Origin: an uncultured Anaerolineales bacterium
Lineage (GTDB): Bacteria; Chloroflexota; Anaerolineae; Anaerolineales; UBA6663
Assembly: GCA_937952305.1 (NCBI GenBank)
Contig: CALFZO010000012.1
Coordinates: 1-31,146 of the forward strand
DNA: 31,146 bases
Direction of reading: 5' to 3'
The position numbers and the translations under genes are program-made. How positions within the stretch are numbered: position 1 is the first letter of the stretch; every line of letters begins with the position of its first letter. The notes below the pieces were generated by a model, which made no database searches, had not been told where the DNA came from, and saw only the letters and a list, made by a program, of their open reading frames with translations. Shown here piece by piece: positions 7,693 to 15,943 of the stretch.

Positions 7693-7704
7693 CGCTTTCT
7701 CCAC

Positions 7705-8469
7705 TCACAAACGCGAGATCGTCGAGATCGCCCGGCCCAGCAGTTCATCTTGGACCTGGACCAGCAGCTGCGCGGCCTCGTACGCCCGCCCCACGGCCAC
7801 CATCTGGGTCATGATCTGGGCCGGGTTGACGTTGGCCGTTTCCAGATACCCCTGCACCACCGTGCCAGGCTCCGTGCCCGTTGGGGCCGCGGCGGCGGTG
7901 AACAGGTTGCCGCGCTGCGGATCGCGCTGCAGTTCGACGGCGGGATCGGCGAAAACGCCGATGGCCAATTGCCCGGCCGCTTGTCCGTCCACGGTGAGGG
8001 CGCCCTCGCCTGTCACCGCGACGGTGCCCAGCGGCAGGTTGAGGGGCGCCCCGGCCGCGTCCAGGACGAGATAGCCTTCCGACGTCACCAGTTGGCCGTC
8101 CGCGTCGCGTAAGAACCGTCCGTCCCGGGTGTAGCGATCACCGTCTGGCGTGCGCACCTGAAAGAAGCCGGCGCCTTGCAGGGCAAAGTCCAGCGGCTCA
8201 CCGGTCTGACGCAGCGCGCCTTCCTGAAAATCGATCTCCGGCGCGGCCGTCTCGACGCCCAACCCCGGCCAGCCCAGGACGCGGGCCGCCTCGCCGCCCA
8301 GAGTCTTGGGCGCCGGCGTGGTCTGCCGCGTGTACAGAAAGTCATCCAGGGTCACCAGGTGCTGCTTAAAGCCAGGCGTATCGATGTTGGCCAGGTTGTG
8401 GGACAACAGGTTCTGGCGCGTCAGGCCGGCGGCCATCGCCGACGCAGCGGCATACAGCCCTTTAATCAC
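7705..8469 (-). CDS. flgF: Flagellar basal-body rod protein, FlgF/FlhO type
   Basis: The 254-residue protein has the rod signature at both ends: NLLSHNLANIDTPGFKQHL near the N-terminus, LDFALQGAGFFQVRTPDGDRYTRDGRF in the centre, and GYLETANVNPAQIMTQMVAVGRAYE at the C-terminus. It is the proximal of two adjacent FlgG-family genes, hence FlgF (FlhO-like); the exact paralogue name is less certain than the family. The start is GTG at 8469, overlapping the upstream stop in a GTGA junction with GGGAGG 8 bases before it. Confidence 0.88.
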   Translation of the reverse strand: MIKGLYAAASAMAAGLTRQNLLSHNLANIDTPGFKQHLVTLDDFLYTRQTTPAPKTLGGEAARVLGWPGLGVETAAPEIDFQEGALRQTGEPLDFALQGAGFFQVRTPDGDRYTRDGRFLRDADGQLVTSEGYLVLDAAGAPLNLPLGTVAVTGEGALTVDGQAAGQLAIGVFADPAVELQRDPQRGNLFTAAAAPTGTEPGTVVQGYLETANVNPAQIMTQMVAVGRAYEAAQLLVQVQDELLGRAISTISRL

Positions 8470-8900
8470 TGTTGATACCTCCCGCGCACCTGGGCGCTGC
8501 TGATGGCCGCGGACGACCGCGCGCCGTCGGCGGCGGCCAGCATGAGCCGGACCTCCTCGCGCGTCATCCCGAGCTGCCGGGCAATCTCGAGCTCGCCCAT
8601 GCCGCCCGCGGACATGGCCGAGATGACCTGGCCCCGGTCAGCGGCTCCCGCACCCGTGGCCGGGGCTGCCTGCGTCGCGGCCAGCAGCGATTGGAAATCG
8701 CTCTGGGCCAGGACACCGCTGGGCGCCGCGGCTGGCGCATTGGACGACGTCTCGCGCTGGGCAACGTCCCGCAGGCCGTCGGCGACGGTGCCGAGGCGTT
8801 CGGCCTGGGCCTGGCCGCCGCGCGCCAGCGCTGTAGCGCGCGCCAGCGCGATCACGTTCAGGGTATCCGTCAGCAATGTATTAGGCGTGATCTTCGACAT
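8466..8900 (-). CDS. Small HTH-tailed protein downstream of fliA (YlxL/SwrB-like position)
   Basis: The 144-residue protein was not firmly recognised. It starts with a helical Ala-rich region, has an Ala/Ser/Thr/Pro-rich middle, and ends with a small helix-turn-helix-like motif (MGELEIARQLGMTREEVRLML, about residues 101-121). Such a tail is typical of the YlxL/DUF6115-type proteins that follow the sigma-28 gene in Gram-positive flagellar operons. No membrane anchor is visible, unlike Bacillus SwrB. It overlaps the end of fliA by 20 bases and flgF by 4, so it is translationally coupled to both. Confidence 0.6.
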   Translation of the reverse strand: MSKITPNTLLTDTLNVIALARATALARGGQAQAERLGTVADGLRDVAQRETSSNAPAAAPSGVLAQSDFQSLLAATQAAPATGAGAADRGQVISAMSAGGMGELEIARQLGMTREEVRLMLAAADGARSSAAISSAQVRGRYQQ

Positions 8901-9693
8901 GGGCCTTCTCCACCGGGCGCGGCTCTAACGGCTTGTCGGCCAACAACGCGCGCAGACTCAGGATGGCGCGCGCGTGCAGTTGGCACACCCGCGACTCGGA
9001 CAGATCCAACACCGCCCCAATCTCTTTCAACGTCAACTCGTCGTGATAGTACAGGGACAAGACCAACTGCTCACGCTCTGGCAGCTCCTGCAACATCTGC
9101 ACCAACTGCGCCTGCAGATCGGCTTCCAGTGACAGGTCGCTCGGGTCGGCCTGGTTGGGGTCGGCCAGAATCTCGTGCAGGGAGCCGTCGTCGTCGTCTT
9201 CGCGCACGCTGTCCAAGGACAACATCACGCGGCTGGCCTCCGCCAAAGACTGGCGCAGCTGCGCCACCTCCAGGCCCAGATGCGCGGCCAACTCGTCGTC
9301 GGCCGGGGCGCGGCCCAGCTGGTTCCAGAGGGTCGTGACGGCGCCCTGCACCGACCGCGCCCGGCGCCGGGCCGTGCGCGACAGCCAGTCGCGCGCGCGC
9401 AGCTGATCCAGCACTTGCCCGCGGACGCGCAGCGTGGCGTAAGTGCTGAACTGGGTGCCGAAACGCGGGTCGTAGCGGTCGACGGCTTCGATCAGCCCCA
9501 ACAAACCATGGCTGGCCAGGTCATCGTAGTCGGGCCCGAGGGCCTGCGAGAGACCCAGACGCCCCAGGACGTAATAGACCAGCGGCACGTAGCGCAGGAT
9601 CAGCGCCTCGCGCAAAGCGGGGTCGCGGGTGGCGACAAAACGCGCCAGTTGTTCGGCGTCGTCGGCGCCGCGGGCCGGAGTGCCTTTCAACAT
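8881..9693 (-). CDS. fliA: Flagellar sigma factor sigma-28 (FliA/SigD)
   Basis: The 270-residue sigma-70-family protein has region 2 (YDPRFGTQFSTYATLRVRGQVLDQLRARDWLSR, core binding and -10 recognition, about 73-106), region 3 (about 115-170), and region 4 with its helix-turn-helix (ELTLKEIGAVLDLSESRVCQLHARAI, about 217-243). The short length and lack of region 1 fit FliA. It should read the promoter at 6928-6954 and be held by FlgM from that operon. It sits in the fliR-flhB-flhA-flhF operon, so it is made with early genes. Its ribosome site is weak, which suggests coupling to the upstream gene. Confidence 0.96.
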   Translation of the reverse strand: MLKGTPARGADDAEQLARFVATRDPALREALILRYVPLVYYVLGRLGLSQALGPDYDDLASHGLLGLIEAVDRYDPRFGTQFSTYATLRVRGQVLDQLRARDWLSRTARRRARSVQGAVTTLWNQLGRAPADDELAAHLGLEVAQLRQSLAEASRVMLSLDSVREDDDDGSLHEILADPNQADPSDLSLEADLQAQLVQMLQELPEREQLVLSLYYHDELTLKEIGAVLDLSESRVCQLHARAILSLRALLADKPLEPRPVEKAHVEDHA

Positions 9694-9703
9694 GCGCTGC
9701 TAC

Positions 9704-10111
9704 TCAGGCTTTCCATTCCAGGCTGCTGGCGGCGGCCTCATCCCCCGCCGGCGCTGGCGTCTCGCTGGGTTTCTTCTCGTGCGCCTCCTGCACGGCCGCC
9801 TCCAGCAGGCCATGCATGAGGCGGTAGTTCAAGGACCACAACACCAACCCAACCGTCAGGATGGCCGCCCCCGCCCTGACCGCCACGAGCCAGGCCGCGA
9901 CGCCGGCCAGCAGCGACAGGCCGGCCGTCACGGCGCCCGCCGTCAGCACCGCGACCAGAGAGGCCAGGTAGGCGGTCTCTAGCAGCAGCGGCGCCCGCCG
10001 GCCGGAAGTCTTCGCGCCCTGAGCCGGCTTCGGTCCCTTGGAGGCTTTGGGCGCTTTCGGTTGGGCGGCTTTCTTGGGCGCGGGTCGTTCCGCCTTCGGC
10101 GTTTTGCTCAT
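9704..10111 (-). CDS. Small two-TM protein with Lys/Pro/Ala-rich N-terminus
   Basis: The 135-residue product was not recognised. Residues ~1-38 are a basic, Lys/Pro/Ala-rich segment (repeated PKAPK-type motifs). Two adjacent hydrophobic segments follow (about 44-67 and 70-90) and then an acidic, Pro-rich tail. Both ends are predicted cytoplasmic. ATG 10111 is preferred, with AGGG 6 bases upstream; an in-frame GTG at 10123 overlaps the flhF stop. It occupies the place between flhF and fliA where flhG (a MinD-type ATPase) is normally found, but has no nucleotide-binding motif. A role in membrane placement of FlhF or the basal body is only a guess from position. Confidence 0.62.
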   Translation of the reverse strand: MSKTPKAERPAPKKAAQPKAPKASKGPKPAQGAKTSGRRAPLLLETAYLASLVAVLTAGAVTAGLSLLAGVAAWLVAVRAGAAILTVGLVLWSLNYRLMHGLLEAAVQEAHEKKPSETPAPAGDEAAASSLEWKA

Positions 10112-10119
10112 CGTTACCC

Positions 10120-11364
10120 TCACCCAGACGCTTCTGGCCGCAGGCCCAGCACCGCATTCACCAACCGCGTGGCGCTGGCCGCCTCCAGATCTTCCAGCGC
10201 ACTGGCACCGAAGCCGAAGTACAGCAACGGCAGCCGGCTGCGCCAGGCCAGGTTATACAAGTTGCCGAACGTGCCAGTTTCGTCCAGTTTGGTCAACAGC
10301 AGCCCTTTCAGATCAAAGACCCCGAACGCCGCCAGGGCATCCTGCAGATCACAATCTTTGGCGGTCGCCGGCGCCACCAGGTAAGTGGCGCGGCCGCGCA
10401 GGGCCGTCAGCAAGCCGCCCAACTCAGCCAGATCGGCTTCGCGGCGCGGGTTGCAGCCGGGGGTATCCACCAGCACCAGGTCCGCGCCCTGCTCGGCGGC
10501 GACGGCTTGCGCCAGTTCCGCGCCAGTGTAGGCCACGCGCAGGTTGAGTTTGAGGGCCTCCGCATACACCCGTTCCTGAGCGATCGCACCGGCCCGGTAA
10601 GTGTCGGCGCAGATCAACGACACGCGCAGCCCGTGGGCGCGGACGTGGTGCGCGGCCAGCTTGCCGATGGCCGTGGTCTTGCCGGAGCCGGTGGGGCCGA
10701 CCAGGCAGACGACGCGCGGGGCGGCGCCCGGGGCGGCCGGCCGCGCCAGCACCCCGCTCCCCCACACCCGCAGGTTGGCCTCCAGCTGCTGCGCCACGGC
10801 TTCCCGGAGCCGCGCCGCGTCTCGCGCAAACCGCGGGCTGAGGGACGCCTGACCGTCGGCCAGGGCCCGGCTGACAAGCTCAGCCGCGACGCCCTGTTCC
10901 AGAAGCTGGCGCTCCAGCGTCGTCAGCGTCTCCGAGGCGGCCCCGGCGGCAGGCGCGGCGGCAGGCGCCCCAGGGGCGCGGACCAGCTCAGCGGTGCGGG
11001 TCGGCGTCTCCGGCGCCAGCCCGGCCGCCCGGCGCTGCTCGGTCATCTCGGCCAAGAGCGCCTTGATCTGGGCCGCCTTCTTGGCGAAGTCCTCGGCCGA
11101 ACGCGGCGCGGTGAGCGGAGCCGGCGCCACTTCAGGGGCGCGCGGCGGAGCTGGCAGGCGCGCGGGGGCGGCCGCCATCGCCACCACTTCCACTTCCGGC
11201 TTGCGCCACACCTGCCAGGCCTGTCCGCCGGGTACCTGGCGGACCGAGACGATCAGGGCTTCCGGGCCAAGTTCGCTCTGGATGACGGTCAGGGCAGCGG
11301 CCATGCTCGGCGCCCGGAAGGTACGGGCGCCCGCCGGCGCCACAGCCGTATTCGTTGTCGTCAT
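10120..11364 (-). CDS. flhF: Flagellar SRP-type GTPase FlhF
   Basis: The 414-residue protein has an N-terminal B domain (TFRAPSMAAALTVIQSELGPEALIVSV) followed by a Pro/Ala-rich linker, then an N domain (about 145-205) and an SRP-type G domain. GTPase motifs are clear: G1 GPTGSGKTT at 223-231, DTYRAGA at 254-260, DTPG at 300-303 and TKLDET at 358-363. FlhF sets the position and number of flagella and interacts with FlhG and FliF/FliG in other bacteria. Its ATG shares one base with the flhA stop (TGATG). No FlhG is encoded beside it. Confidence 0.95.
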   Translation of the reverse strand: MTTTNTAVAPAGARTFRAPSMAAALTVIQSELGPEALIVSVRQVPGGQAWQVWRKPEVEVVAMAAAPARLPAPPRAPEVAPAPLTAPRSAEDFAKKAAQIKALLAEMTEQRRAAGLAPETPTRTAELVRAPGAPAAAPAAGAASETLTTLERQLLEQGVAAELVSRALADGQASLSPRFARDAARLREAVAQQLEANLRVWGSGVLARPAAPGAAPRVVCLVGPTGSGKTTAIGKLAAHHVRAHGLRVSLICADTYRAGAIAQERVYAEALKLNLRVAYTGAELAQAVAAEQGADLVLVDTPGCNPRREADLAELGGLLTALRGRATYLVAPATAKDCDLQDALAAFGVFDLKGLLLTKLDETGTFGNLYNLAWRSRLPLLYFGFGASALEDLEAASATRLVNAVLGLRPEASG

Positions 11365-13433
11365 CAGTTTCTCTCCGGCAGGTCAACCATGCCATGGGCC
11401 TGGACCTGCGTGCCATTGCTGATCTCAGAAAAAGCCAACACCACCAGGTTGGGCAGCGACCGTTCCACGAGGCGGCGATAGGCCAGACGCAGCTCGCGCG
11501 GGCACAACAGGATGGGCTGAAAACCGGCCTGCGCCAGCCGCTCCATCTGCTCGCCCGTGCGCATGATCAGGTGCTGGGCCAGGCTGGCGTCAATCTGGAA
11601 ACCCAGGCCGCGGTCCGCGGGTCCGAGCGCCGCCTTCAGCGTCGCTTCCACCTGCGGCGCCAGCGTGAACACGTGGACGCGGCCGTCCTCGGAGCGATAC
11701 TGATTGGAGAGCGTGCGCGCGAAAGTCTGCCGCACGGCCTCGGCCAGGACATCGGCGTCCCGCGTGACGCGCGCCGAGTTGGCCAGCACTTCCACAATCC
11801 CGCCCAGGTCGCGGATCGGCACGCGCTCGCGCAACAGATTCCGCAGCACGTCCTGGAACTCGCCCAACGCCAGCATCTCCGGCACCAGGCCATTCACCGC
11901 GGCCGGGGAGGTCTGCTTCAGCCGGTCGAGCATCTCCTGCGCCTCCTGGCGGCCCAGCAGGGTCGGGGCATGCCCGCGGACGATCTCGGTCAGGTGCGTG
12001 CTGACCACCGTCAGCGCATCCACCACGGTGTAGCCGAGCATCTCGGCGCGGCCTTTCTCCGTCTCGTTGATCCAGACCGCCGGCAGGCCGAAGGCCGGCT
12101 CAGTCGTCGGGACACCGGGCACGGTCTCGCCTGAGTCGGAGCCCGCGATGGCCAGGTAGCGGTCAATCAGGATCTCGCCGCGGGCCACTTCTTCGCCGCG
12201 GATCTTCACGCGGTAGGCGTTCGGCTGCAGGCGCAGGTTGTCGCGGATGCGCACCTTGGGCAGCACCAGGCCCAGTTCCAGCGCCATCTGACGCCGGATG
12301 GCCGAGATGCGCCGCAGCAGGTTCTCCGGCCGGTCCTCGCCGACCAGCGGGATCAGACCGTACCCGATCTCGATCTCGAGCGGATCGACGGCGAGCAGGC
12401 CCGTCACCTCTTCCGGCCCTTCCAGGCTCGGGGCGGCCGGCTCGGGCGCTGGCGCCGCCGAGACACGCCAGACCGCGTACGCCGCGCCGCCCAACGCGCC
12501 GCCGACGAGCAGGAACGGGATCGGCGGGAAGCCCGGCACCAACGCCAGGCCCGTGATAATGCCGGTCACCACCACCAGCACCTGGAGATTCGAGAGCTGC
12601 CGGACGACGTCGGAGCCCAGCGAGGTCTCCGAGGTCGAGCGGGTGACGATCAGGCCGGCGGCCGTGCTCACCAGCAGGGCCGGGATCTGGATCACCAGGC
12701 CGGAGCCGACGGTCAGGAGCGTGTAGACCTGCAGGGCCTGCATCAGGTCCAGGCCGCGTTGCACGATGCCGATCACAAAACCGCCCAGCACGTTGACGAG
12801 CACGATGATGATGCCGGCCATCGCGTCGCCGCGCACAAACTTACTGGAGCCGTCCATCGAACCGTAGAAGTCGGCCTCCATCTGGATCGCGCGGCGGCGC
12901 GAGCGGGCCTCGGTTTCGTCGATGATGCCGGCGTTCAGGTCCGCGTCGATCGACATCTGCTTGCCGGGCATGGCATCCAGGGTAAAACGCGCCGCCACTT
13001 CGGCCACGCGGCCGGCGCCGTTGGTGATCACTACGAACTGGATCACCATCAGCATCAGGAAGACCACCACGCCCACCACGTAGTTGCCGCCGACCACAAA
13101 GTCGCCGAAGGTTGCCACCACCTTGCCGGCGTCGCCGCTGAGCAGGATGCCGCGGCTGGTGGCGATGTTGAGCCCGAGCCGAAAAAGCGTGACCAGCAGC
13201 AGCACCGACGGAAAAGCGTTGAAATCCACCGGCCGGGCGATGTACATCGCCAGGAGCATGATGCCGACCGACAGCGCGATGTTGAGCGCGACCAGCAAAT
13301 CCAGGATCGCGGGCGGCAGCGGGACGATCAGGAGCGCCACGATCAGCAGCAGCGCGAAGACGAGCACCACGTCGCGCGAGCGCAGCAGGGCGCGCCAATC
13401 AAAGCCAGCCGCGGGGGAACTCAGAGCCGTCAT
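11364..13433 (-). CDS. flhA: Flagellar export gate protein FlhA
   Basis: The 689-residue FHIPEP-family protein starts with an N-terminal half of eight membrane segments (first from about LVFALLLIVALLIVPLPPAIL). The conserved cytoplasmic loop reads GNYVVGVVVFLMLMVIQFVVITNGAGRVAEVAARFTLDAMPGKQMSIDADLNAG. A soluble C-terminal domain (about 340-689) docks chaperone-cargo complexes. FlhA forms the nonameric ring of the export gate and uses the proton gradient. Length and motifs are normal. It sits between flhB and flhF, the standard order. Confidence 0.98.
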   Translation of the reverse strand: MTALSSPAAGFDWRALLRSRDVVLVFALLLIVALLIVPLPPAILDLLVALNIALSVGIMLLAMYIARPVDFNAFPSVLLLVTLFRLGLNIATSRGILLSGDAGKVVATFGDFVVGGNYVVGVVVFLMLMVIQFVVITNGAGRVAEVAARFTLDAMPGKQMSIDADLNAGIIDETEARSRRRAIQMEADFYGSMDGSSKFVRGDAMAGIIIVLVNVLGGFVIGIVQRGLDLMQALQVYTLLTVGSGLVIQIPALLVSTAAGLIVTRSTSETSLGSDVVRQLSNLQVLVVVTGIITGLALVPGFPPIPFLLVGGALGGAAYAVWRVSAAPAPEPAAPSLEGPEEVTGLLAVDPLEIEIGYGLIPLVGEDRPENLLRRISAIRRQMALELGLVLPKVRIRDNLRLQPNAYRVKIRGEEVARGEILIDRYLAIAGSDSGETVPGVPTTEPAFGLPAVWINETEKGRAEMLGYTVVDALTVVSTHLTEIVRGHAPTLLGRQEAQEMLDRLKQTSPAAVNGLVPEMLALGEFQDVLRNLLRERVPIRDLGGIVEVLANSARVTRDADVLAEAVRQTFARTLSNQYRSEDGRVHVFTLAPQVEATLKAALGPADRGLGFQIDASLAQHLIMRTGEQMERLAQAGFQPILLCPRELRLAYRRLVERSLPNLVVLAFSEISNGTQVQAHGMVDLPERN

Positions 13434-13451
13434 GCCAATCGTTGTCCTTGG

Positions 13452-14540
13452 TTACCGTTCCGCCGCCAGGGGCGCCGCCGGGGCGGCCGGCAGGCGCTGT
13501 GTCTTGAGGCGATAGACGAAGGCGAGCACTTCGGCGACCGCCAGGTACAGCTCGGGCGGAATCTCCTGATCTAGTTCGGCCAACCGAAACAGCGACCGCG
13601 CCAGCGGCGGGTTCTCCACGATCGGCACGCCGGCCGCGCGGGCGGCCTCGCGGATCCGCTGAGCGACCAGGGCCGCGCCCTTGGCCACCACCTGCGGAGC
13701 GCGCATCCGGTCGCGGTCGTATTGCAGCGCCACCGCGAAGTGCGTGGGGTTGGTGATGACCACGTCGGCCTGGGGCACTTTGCTCAGCATGCGCTGGCGC
13801 GCGAAGCGGCGCTGCTCGCCGCGGATGCGGCCCTTCAGGAGCGGGTCGCCTTCCTGGTTGCGCAGCTCTTCTTTGATTTCCTCCTTGGTCATCTTCAGAG
13901 AGCGCATCAGGTTCCAACGCTGGTAGAAATAGTCGGCGGCGGCCAACACCAGGTACGCGCCGCCCACGCGCAGCGCCAGGCCGTAGGCCAGGCCGGCCCA
14001 CAGAGCCAGGCCCTCGCGCAGCGGCATCTGGCTGAGGCTCAGGACCGCGTTGGCGTTTTCCTGCAGGAAGCCGTAAGCCACCCACCCCACCACCGCCAGC
14101 TTGAGGAGCGCCCGGCCGAACTCGATCAGGCCCTGCGCCGAGAACAAGCGCTTGAAGCCGTTCAGCGGGTTGACCCGGCTGAAATCAAAGAACGGCCGCT
14201 CCGTCACCCACAGCGGTCCGGTTTGGAGCAGTGTGACCACCACCCCGGTCACCAGCAGCCCGATAACCACGTAGGCCAGCGGCGGGAGCAGACGCGCGCC
14301 CATCTCGACGATCAGTTCACGCACATCGGCGCCCGTCACCGCCTCGGTCGGCAGGTCGATCAGCGCCGCCCGCAAGGTCGTCTCCAGGCCGCGGGCCAGT
14401 TCCACGCCCGGGCCGTTGAGCAGCCAGAAGCCCACCAGCAAGGCCGCGGCCGTGTTCAGCTCGATGCTGCGCGCGATCTGGCCGCGGGCGCGGGCTTCGC
14501 CCAGGCGTTTTCCGGATGGGGCTTCGGTTCGCTCGGACAT
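13452..14540 (-). CDS. flhB: Flagellar export switch protein FlhB
   Basis: The 362-residue protein begins with the basic amphipathic start MSERTEAPSGKRLGEARARG, has four membrane segments (about 28-45, 85-107, 140-160, 180-202), and a cytoplasmic tail with the self-cleavage motif NPTH at 264-267. Autocleavage there allows the switch from rod/hook to filament substrates under FliK control. The tail end (PPELYLAVAEVLAFVYRLK) is shared with the small paralogue at 1317-1616. It lies 4 bases after fliR. Confidence 0.98.
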   Translation of the reverse strand: MSERTEAPSGKRLGEARARGQIARSIELNTAAALLVGFWLLNGPGVELARGLETTLRAALIDLPTEAVTGADVRELIVEMGARLLPPLAYVVIGLLVTGVVVTLLQTGPLWVTERPFFDFSRVNPLNGFKRLFSAQGLIEFGRALLKLAVVGWVAYGFLQENANAVLSLSQMPLREGLALWAGLAYGLALRVGGAYLVLAAADYFYQRWNLMRSLKMTKEEIKEELRNQEGDPLLKGRIRGEQRRFARQRMLSKVPQADVVITNPTHFAVALQYDRDRMRAPQVVAKGAALVAQRIREAARAAGVPIVENPPLARSLFRLAELDQEIPPELYLAVAEVLAFVYRLKTQRLPAAPAAPLAAER

Positions 14541-14544
14541 GGCC

Positions 14545-15327
14545 TCAGGCTCCCAACAGCCGCAGCATGCGCGGCCCGACGGCGCGCAACAGGTCGCCCA
14601 GCAGCGGCACCAGGCCGGCCATCGCCAGCATCAGCGTCAGCAGGCTGAGCCCGACTTTGAGGGGCGCCCCGAGGAAGAAGACCTGCACCTGCGGCGCGAT
14701 CCGGGCCAGCAAGCCCAGGGCCAGATCGGCCAGGAGCGACGCTCCCAGCACGGGCATGGCCAACAACACGCCGGCGGTCACCAGTTCCATCGTCAGGGTC
14801 AAGAGCGGCCCGGCGGCCGACAGCGGGTCAGTCAGCCAGGCGACTGGCAGCGGGCTGTTGACGGGCAGGACCTGGAAGGTGCGCTGCACCGCGATCAGAA
14901 AGAGGTGGTGGCCGTTGAAGATCAGAAACAGCAGCAGGGCTGTCATGGCGAACAGCTGATCGACGGCCGAGCCGGTGCTGTCAAAGGTCGGATTGAGGAT
15001 GCGCCCGGCCCCGAAGCCGCCGCCCATGCTCATCAGTTCGCCCGCCATCTGGATAGCGCCAAAGGTCAGCATGGCGGCGTAGCCGGCCAGCGTGCCCACC
15101 AGGATTTCCCGGCCGAGCCCAATCGCCAGGGCGGCGGCCGGCAAGCTGGGCGCCTCCGGCGGCAACGGCTGCCACGGGATGAGGATGATGCTCAAGAGCA
15201 GGCCCAGCCCAAGTTTGACCTGATTGGGGACGGCGCGCCCCGCCAAGACCGGCACATGGATGAGCATGGCCATCAGCCGCGTGAAGGCCAGGAAGAAGAG
15301 CTGTGCTTGGGCGACAGAGATCGTCAT
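14545..15327 (-). CDS. fliR: Flagellar export gate protein FliR
   Basis: The 260-residue, very hydrophobic protein has about six membrane segments. It carries FliR signatures: FFLAFTRLMAMLIHVPVLAGRAVPNQVKLGLGLLLSI at the N-terminus, then AGELMSMGGGFGAGRILNP and a C-terminal VFFLGAPLKVGLSLLTLM. FliR forms the export gate core with FliP and FliQ. It is the first gene of its operon and is separated from fliQ by an HDOD gene, a receiver gene and a promoter element, whereas fliP-fliQ-fliR are usually contiguous. The ribosome site is weak. Confidence 0.97.
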   Translation of the reverse strand: MTISVAQAQLFFLAFTRLMAMLIHVPVLAGRAVPNQVKLGLGLLLSIILIPWQPLPPEAPSLPAAALAIGLGREILVGTLAGYAAMLTFGAIQMAGELMSMGGGFGAGRILNPTFDSTGSAVDQLFAMTALLLFLIFNGHHLFLIAVQRTFQVLPVNSPLPVAWLTDPLSAAGPLLTLTMELVTAGVLLAMPVLGASLLADLALGLLARIAPQVQVFFLGAPLKVGLSLLTLMLAMAGLVPLLGDLLRAVGPRMLRLLGA

Positions 15328-15369
15328 GGTCAGATAACCGGTGCGCTAACCGCGCTGCGGTCACTGTCC

Positions 15370-15435
15370 ACGATAGCGGGGCTACTCAGGACTGTCAGTA
15401 AATGGGTAATGAAGCAGGGGTAAAAAGCGCCTAAA
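15370..15435 (-). promoter_or_regulatory. Promoter of fliR operon with four 11-bp direct repeats (element A)
   Basis: On the plus strand there are four contiguous 11-bp units, 15392-15402, 15403-15413, 15414-15424 and 15425-15435. Each ends in TAAA or TGAA (at 15399, 15410, 15421, 15432), so on the sense strand T-T-T/C-A recurs every 11 bases. The unit nearest fliR contains a -35 hexamer CTGACA (complement of 15393-15398; 5 of 6 to TTGACA). After 17 bases comes TATCGT (complement of 15370-15375; 4 of 6). The predicted leader is about 36 bases. Tandem 11-bp repeats running into the -35 are the known layout of OmpR/PhoB-family activated promoters. The rest of the 160-base gap shows nothing else firm. 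Confidence 0.72.
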
Positions 15436-15487
15436 AGCAGGGTACGGCCCTAAAGTTCGCGGGCGGTTGGCCGAGGGGGCGATCGGC

Positions 15488-15934
15488 CTAGGCGGCAGCC
15501 GGCGCGGAGGAGCGGCGGCCAAACGCGGGCTGCGGCTGGGCGGCCGGGCGCACACGATCCAGGGCGCCCCGGACTTTGGCCGTCAGCAGTTGGGGATCAA
15601 AGGGTTTGACGATGAAGTCGTTGGCGCCGGCCGTGATAGCCTGTTCGACCAACTCGCGCAGGCTGAGGGCGGTGACCACCAGGATGGGCACTTCCGGCCC
15701 GAGCACGCGCCGCGCCTGGCGGATGACATCGAAGCCGTTGAGGCGCGGCAGGAGGAGGTTGACCAGGACCAGGTCGAACCGGCGAGTCTGGATAAGCGCC
15801 AGCGCCTCGACACCATCCCCGGCGCTGACCACCTGGTAACCGGCCCCGGCGCCGGTCAGCGCCAGCAGGGCCAGATCACGCGCCAGGCGATCGGGCTCAA
15901 CCAAGAGCAAGGCTGCGGACGGTTGCTCGGGCAT
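15488..15934 (-). CDS. Atypical receiver-domain protein lacking the phospho-acceptor aspartate
   Basis: The 148-residue stand-alone receiver has strands and helices in the right order, the switch threonine (T88) and the invariant lysine (K110, in VKPFD). The phospho-acceptor position reads asparagine (N59, in LVLVNLLLP) and the acidic pair is reduced to E13-P14-D15. It therefore probably cannot be phosphorylated in the usual way and may act as a constitutive or ligand-gated binding partner (inference). A ~20-residue Ala/Pro/Arg-rich tail follows. It is 9 bases after the HDOD gene; its ribosome site AGGAGAT overlaps that gene's stop codon, so the two are coupled. Confidence 0.85.
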   Translation of the reverse strand: MPEQPSAALLLVEPDRLARDLALLALTGAGAGYQVVSAGDGVEALALIQTRRFDLVLVNLLLPRLNGFDVIRQARRVLGPEVPILVVTALSLRELVEQAITAGANDFIVKPFDPQLLTAKVRGALDRVRPAAQPQPAFGRRSSAPAAA

Positions 15935-15943
15935 GCTTATCTC

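Noticed and set aside
7693..7704. GTG start for flgG at 7704
   Set aside because: It directly follows the flgF stop, and its would-be first codons contain the GGAG that serves the ATG at 7692.
15451..15477. Plus-strand sigma-28-like site, TAAAGTTC-N11-GCCGAGGG, antisense to the pseudo-receiver gene
   Set aside because: The -35 and spacing are good, but the -10 lacks the essential final TAA. Without transcript data it is likely chance, though an antisense start could be looked for.
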